NCBI GenBank assembly: GCA_006503475.1
Contig: RSEH01000149.1
Span: 55,304-119,303 of the forward strand
Reading direction: 5' to 3'
Length of the DNA: 64,000 nucleotides
From: Stentor roeselii
Lineage: Eukaryota; Ciliophora; Heterotrichea; Heterotrichida; Stentoridae
This document shows, piece after piece, positions 60,067 to 64,000 of the stretch. The notes below the pieces were generated by a model that worked only from the letters and a program-made list of their open reading frames with translations, made no database searches and was not told the origin of the DNA. Position 1 is the stretch's first letter; each line of letters opens with the position of its first letter. The translations under genes were made by a program, and so were the position numbers.

Positions 60067-61009
60067 TAATGTATCTTGGTAGTTTGAATTGATAGAATAT
60101 CTTTTTATTGATGAGTATTTGGTTTGTGTCATTCATTTATATAAGTCTTACTGAGAATTTAATTTTTATTTATTTTTTAGTAATGAATAAGAATTTTATA
60201 TCAAAGGATTAATTAAATTAAGCTAAAGTCAGGAACAGGGAAATTATCTCACCGATTTTATTGGAATTCAAAAAATAATTGTAAATACCTGAATTTTTTT
60301 TTTGACAGTATTATTATGCCTAATAATTCAGACCCCTTATAATAACCTTCGAATTCTAAATTATTTTTTACTGTCGATTGCATTTCGAGGTTTGTTTTAA
60401 CTTTTGGCTTTTTACCGAACAAGGAATCCACGAAGACTGGGAGTGGAAAAACAGATTTGAACCTTTTTTTTGATCAGCTGTAATCAAGGCTAAGTTCTAG
60501 CTGGTCGAAATCTTTTCGCTCTGAGGTGAATTCTTGATAATGGTGAGATTCATAAGATGATGGCAAGATCCTGCTGATTATAATAATTAGAGCCTTACGC
60601 AAAGAAATCTGGAAAAATTTACCTTTTCGAGAAAATAGTGATGACTATGAAGTAACTTCTTCACTTCCTAGAACCTTATTGTTTTTCATCAAAAATGAAT
60701 TACACCGACTTCAGTATTGCTAAGGAATGACTTAAAGTCACTAATAATCAGAAATTTTTTTATTTGAAAATTCGGGGTAGAATTAGAGATTTTACCTTTT
60801 GAATAAATGTAATCGAATGGAAGGTTTGTTATTGAGTAATTTGAAAGCTTTATCTGATGCATTCTTATTTAATTTTCTAATCCGATAAGTCTTAAATTAT
60901 ATATCTATGTAATTTAGTTATTGATTAAACTTAAATAATTCACTGAACTGGAAGAGAGCAAAGAGAATATTATTACTCTAAATTAACCAAGTCAAATTTA
61001 ATAATTTCA
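60067..61009. other. Long interval with a possible gene remnant
   Basis: AT-rich spacer between two plus-strand genes. Inside, 60474-60689 on the minus strand looks coding except for one in-frame TAG (listed separately). No RNA gene was identified. Confidence 0.6.
60474..60689 (-). pseudogene. Possible small broken gene with one in-frame TAG
   Basis: From an ATG at 60687-60689 the minus strand is open for 71 codons before TGA at 60474-60476, interrupted once by TAG at 60645-60647 (codon 15). The rest reads like protein (SRKGKFFQISLRK ... LELSLDYS) with normal codon use. No 15-nt intron removes the TAG. It could be a decayed gene or a readthrough case; the evidence is composition only. Confidence 0.3.
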
Positions 61010-62023
61010 ATGGGTTGCAATAGTTGTAGTCAAAACAAATACAATAGAGAATCACTAATTTCCAGGATCACAGACTATATAAAGCGAGACGACATCTCCT
61101 CCATAGAGTCTCTCTTAAAATTACAAGCCCTTGAACAAAAACAAAATTTTTCTACATTGCTAGATTCTCCTTTTATCCCCGTGAACAATTTAAAGCTAAG
61201 TCCCTTATCCCTAAGTATTTATTTCGGAAGTTCTGAAGTTTTCAATCACCTGCACTCAAAACTAAAGGCATCAGTAAAGAAAATGCATAAAAACCTAAAA
61301 GAAAACAACTTATCAGCACTAACCTTAATATTCGAAAAAGGTTTTTTAAGTCTTCTAAAGTTTTACCTTCCGATATACCTTGAATCATTCGAATATTCAA
61401 GTCAAGACTCTTCCTTTTCAAACAACTTTCCACAAGAAAAAATTATTCCAATTTCTCTTCCTTTACTATTAGCCTGCAAAGGGAACTACCTGAACATCCT
61501 TCAATACATTCATCATTACTTCAACACAATCACCCCTCCCCTTGCCCTCGACATCCACGCGATTGACGGTCTTACTGGAGAAAATTGCGCTTTGATATCA
61601 GTGAGGACTGGAAATTTCGTGATGATGAAAATGCTTTTTGAGGTCATGCACTGTGACTTTCACGTGATTAACAAAAAAGAAGAAGGCGCTTTACAGATTT
61701 TAGCTGATTCTGCGAAAACTGGATGTTGCATTGGGTATTATGAGTGCACTATGTACCTTGTTGAGGTTGTTAGGATTGATGTGGCTTTTCGATATTGGGA
61801 AACTTTTAGATTACTTGAAAATAATATTATTCGGTTGTTTTTGAAGGATAAGTTGAAAATGCAGGGGATTTTAATTGATGATAAGGAATTTCAGAATTTT
61901 GGAAATAATTCAGGGAAGGTACAGAGTGTGGATGCTCAGAGTTTTCAGAGGATTTTTAAAGATTTGAGCTCTATACTTATGGATTCGAGTGATTCAGGAT
62001 TTTCTCAGTCAATATATAACTAG
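61010..62023 (+). CDS. Ankyrin-like protein with MGC acylation signal
   Basis: The 337-residue protein begins MGCNSCSQ, a predicted myristoyl/palmitoyl anchor. From about residue 60 to 235 it contains three to four helix-pair repeats similar to ankyrin repeats (LSLSIYFGSSEVFNHL; NNLSALTLIFEKGFLSLLKFY; SLPLLLACKGNYLNILQYI; NCALISVRTGNFVMMKMLF). The rest is helical. It probably forms a membrane-tethered scaffold for signalling proteins; partners are unknown. Confidence 0.72.
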   Translation: MGCNSCSQNKYNRESLISRITDYIKRDDISSIESLLKLQALEQKQNFSTLLDSPFIPVNNLKLSPLSLSIYFGSSEVFNHLHSKLKASVKKMHKNLKENNLSALTLIFEKGFLSLLKFYLPIYLESFEYSSQDSSFSNNFPQEKIIPISLPLLLACKGNYLNILQYIHHYFNTITPPLALDIHAIDGLTGENCALISVRTGNFVMMKMLFEVMHCDFHVINKKEEGALQILADSAKTGCCIGYYECTMYLVEVVRIDVAFRYWETFRLLENNIIRLFLKDKLKMQGILIDDKEFQNFGNNSGKVQSVDAQSFQRIFKDLSSILMDSSDSGFSQSIYN

Positions 62024-62762
62024 TTTAAGATTATTAAATGAGAATTATTTATTCAATTAGAGATTAGAGGGTATAGGATAATGAAGTAATTGATGAAGTG
62101 AGTTTTTTATAATTTGATGGGTAATAGATTTTTATATTATTTAAAGCTTTGAATAGTTTGAGGATTTAACTTTACCTGTTCCAGAGAGAAATAATGATTT
62201 CTTGGATTAATTCTATGATTTTGTCTCAGCACCTACTGAAAATTAATATTAGTAAGAAAGAGAGACTAGACGAAAAATATTTTGATTTGTTAGATATTGA
62301 ATATGCATGATTCATCTTATAGAGTAAATGAATTTTCTATCATGATGATTGAGTTCATTTTTCTTTTAACTTAAAAACTAGAATCCTTTGATAATTTTAT
62401 ATACCTTAAATCATCAAATTTTCATTACTTATTATATTTATAGAATATTAAAGTGTCCTGATATAATATTTTGAAGTAATATGCTATCTAAGATTTTTTT
62501 TTATCTTAAAGTTATTTCGATGTCAATTATACCTAAAATATATACATAGCTTATTTAGATAATAAAATTTTATTTTCTAAATTTCATTTAATTCGTTTAC
62601 AAATTCATTCTAAACAAATTTTCACAGCTCCCCAAAGACATTAAAAAAATTTAAGTATAATTAAAGGCTCTAAAGAAAATTGCGACTTTAGTTAAAAAGC
62701 TAATAACAAATTAAATGATATCATTGAAAAAATAAATACTCATCATTTCTTTCGAATATAAT
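62024..62762. other. Non-coding interval
   Basis: AT-rich 740-bp spacer with many poly(A)/poly(T) runs. No exon, repeat array or RNA was recognised. Confidence 0.6.
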
Positions 62763-64000
62763 ATGTTGAATTTCATTTTAACTATCCAAAGTCTCTATAT
62801 TCTCTGCATGAGTCTAGAAATGACTCTTCTTCCATCAACTGGAACTCCTCCTACTCGATCAATCCTCAGCACTACCTCCTACAATCCTCTAAAAGATGAA
62901 ATAATTCTCTTCGGAGGAGCCACAGAAAACTACGCCGAGCTTCTTTCCTCTCTACATATTTTCAATCTCAAATTATCCAGGTGGTCCACCGTAATTCCTC
63001 AATCTTCATTAGTCCCTCCAGGAATTTACTCATCTTTCAGTTTTTGTTCATCTGATGGAAAATTTTTCTTACTTTTTGGAAAAACTGAAAAAGGAATTTC
63101 TTCAGATGTTTACAGCTTCGACTTCAACCACTTGTCTTGGGAAATTGTTAAACTTTCTGGAGATTCTTTTAAGGCTGCTGTTGATGGAGCTTCGTGTCAC
63201 TTTGAATATAATGGAAAGACATGGTTTGCTATTTATGGAGGTGTGAATGCTTTTGGAGAATCTCAAGATTTGATATTGTAAGATTTATTTAGAATTGATG
63301 TTGAAGAGTTGAAGAGTTTTAATATGCCTTATGATGGAGAGACTCCTGGGAAGAGAGTGAAAAATTCTTTGAGCTTTTATGATGGAGCACTTTATTTGTT
63401 TGGAGATGAAAATTCGCATAGTTTGAGTAAAGGGGTGTTTTTTAAGTACTCTTTGGAGGAAAAAAGGTGGAATAGGATTAAGGTTCCGGATATTGTGGAG
63501 GGAAGAAAGCTTCATTATTCAACGGTTTTTGAGGATTCTTTGTATATTTTTTATGGATTCAGCCAGGAGGATGATTGCTATAGCATTTTGATTTACAATT
63601 TTTTAAGCTTGGAATGGACTTCTCAAAATGAAGAGAACTTTAGTTATGGAGGATCATCAATTTTAATCAGTTCAAACTTTTATATTTTCTTAGGAAGCAG
63701 TGATAAATCTTTTCAAAATTCTCTAGTTTTATATGATCTATCAAAAAAACCCCTCACTTCAACTTCACTTATTTCATCCTATAAACTGCCTCTTGATCGA
63801 AAAAACCATGTAAGTTTCGCGATGGAGACTTCCATTTATATTTTTGGCGGTTTTTCTCCAGAATCAAAGTATCTGAATGATCTCTGGTCTTATGATACAA
63901 TCACAAACACTTGGACAGAAGTAGAAGCTGAAGGGTCAGTTCCTCATCCCAGAGAATTAATGGGTGCAACTGTGATGGAAGGAATAGGATTACTTGTTGC
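62763..64000 (+). CDS. Kelch-repeat protein, partial
   Basis: Exon 1 (62763-63277) and exon 2 (63293 onward) stay open to the window end. Exon 1 begins with a hydrophobic stretch (MLNFILTIQSLYILCMSLEM) that could be a signal peptide or membrane anchor. Kelch blades repeat with GG pairs and tyrosine/tryptophan spacing: ILFGGATENY, FLLFGKTEKG, FAIYGGVNAFG, LYLFGDENS, IFGGFSPES with DLWSYDTITNTW. The gene continues past 64000, so the C-terminus is missing. It probably mediates protein interactions at a membrane. Confidence 0.85.
63278..63292 (+). other. 15-nt intron of the Kelch gene
   Basis: GTAAGATTTATTTAG, phase 2, with A at position 10. Removing it eliminates an in-frame TAA and continues the Kelch frame for more than 230 codons. 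Confidence 0.9.

Noticed and set aside
60440-60480. tRNA-like GGTTCAAATC on the minus strand
   Set aside because: The flanking bases do not form a proper T-stem and no other tRNA arms are present.
60638-60700. Box C-like GTGATGA (possible snoRNA)
   Set aside because: No matching box D or terminal stem was found at a suitable distance.

Overview
This window looks like macronuclear DNA of a heterotrich ciliate, most probably Stentor or a close relative. It is AT-rich and gene-dense, with genes on both strands and often only a few bases apart. Ten introns can be placed with good support. Every one is exactly 15 nt, starts GTA, ends YAG and has an A at position 10. TAA, TAG and TGA all serve as stop codons and tryptophan is TGG, which fits the standard code Stentor uses rather than Blepharisma (UGA as Trp) or Condylostoma (reassigned stops). 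The gene content is also ciliate-like: a P4-ATPase/guanylyl cyclase fusion, CDPK-type kinases, centriole and cilia proteins, and many coiled-coil proteins. The species is an inference; no rRNA, tRNA or telomere is present to confirm it.

Layout. 0-10 kb: a short direct repeat, a GPCR-PIP-kinase fusion followed 3 bp later by a SMP-30-like beta-propeller gene, the clamp-loader gene CTF18, the centriole gene POC1, a long coiled-coil protein and a small protein ending in a CaaX-like motif. 10-17 kb: a 2106-residue P4-ATPase/guanylyl cyclase. 17-29 kb: a SET-domain protein with a signal peptide, an RPNTAR-repeat protein, a kinase with a Cys-rich tail, a MYST acetyltransferase, a 70/71-bp minisatellite, an RCC1-like protein and coiled-coil proteins. 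29-41 kb: a TRAF/RING protein, several proteins beginning MGC (probably acylated), a CDPK with a lost DFG aspartate, a PP2C-like pseudophosphatase, WDR31, a zinc-finger factor, a histidine-phosphatase-like protein, PIG-U, a RING-H2 protein recovered across an intron, and a Rab-like GTPase. 41-56 kb: a Myb factor, several coiled-coil proteins including an outer-dynein-arm docking-like one, an EF-hand protein, a WD40 protein whose last blade changes frame, and a seven-helix membrane protein. 56-64 kb: 14-3-3, a canonical CDPK, an ankyrin-like MGC protein and the 5' part of a Kelch protein.

Themes. Much of the window concerns signalling at membranes (phosphoinositides, cGMP, calcium, lipidated proteins) and cilia or basal bodies (POC1, WDR31, ODAD-like). 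Genes are not arranged in operons as in bacteria, but three same-strand pairs are separated by only 2-5 bp and several convergent pairs almost touch or overlap. Positions of domains are rough counts from the translations. Family assignments rest on motif recognition by eye, without database searches.
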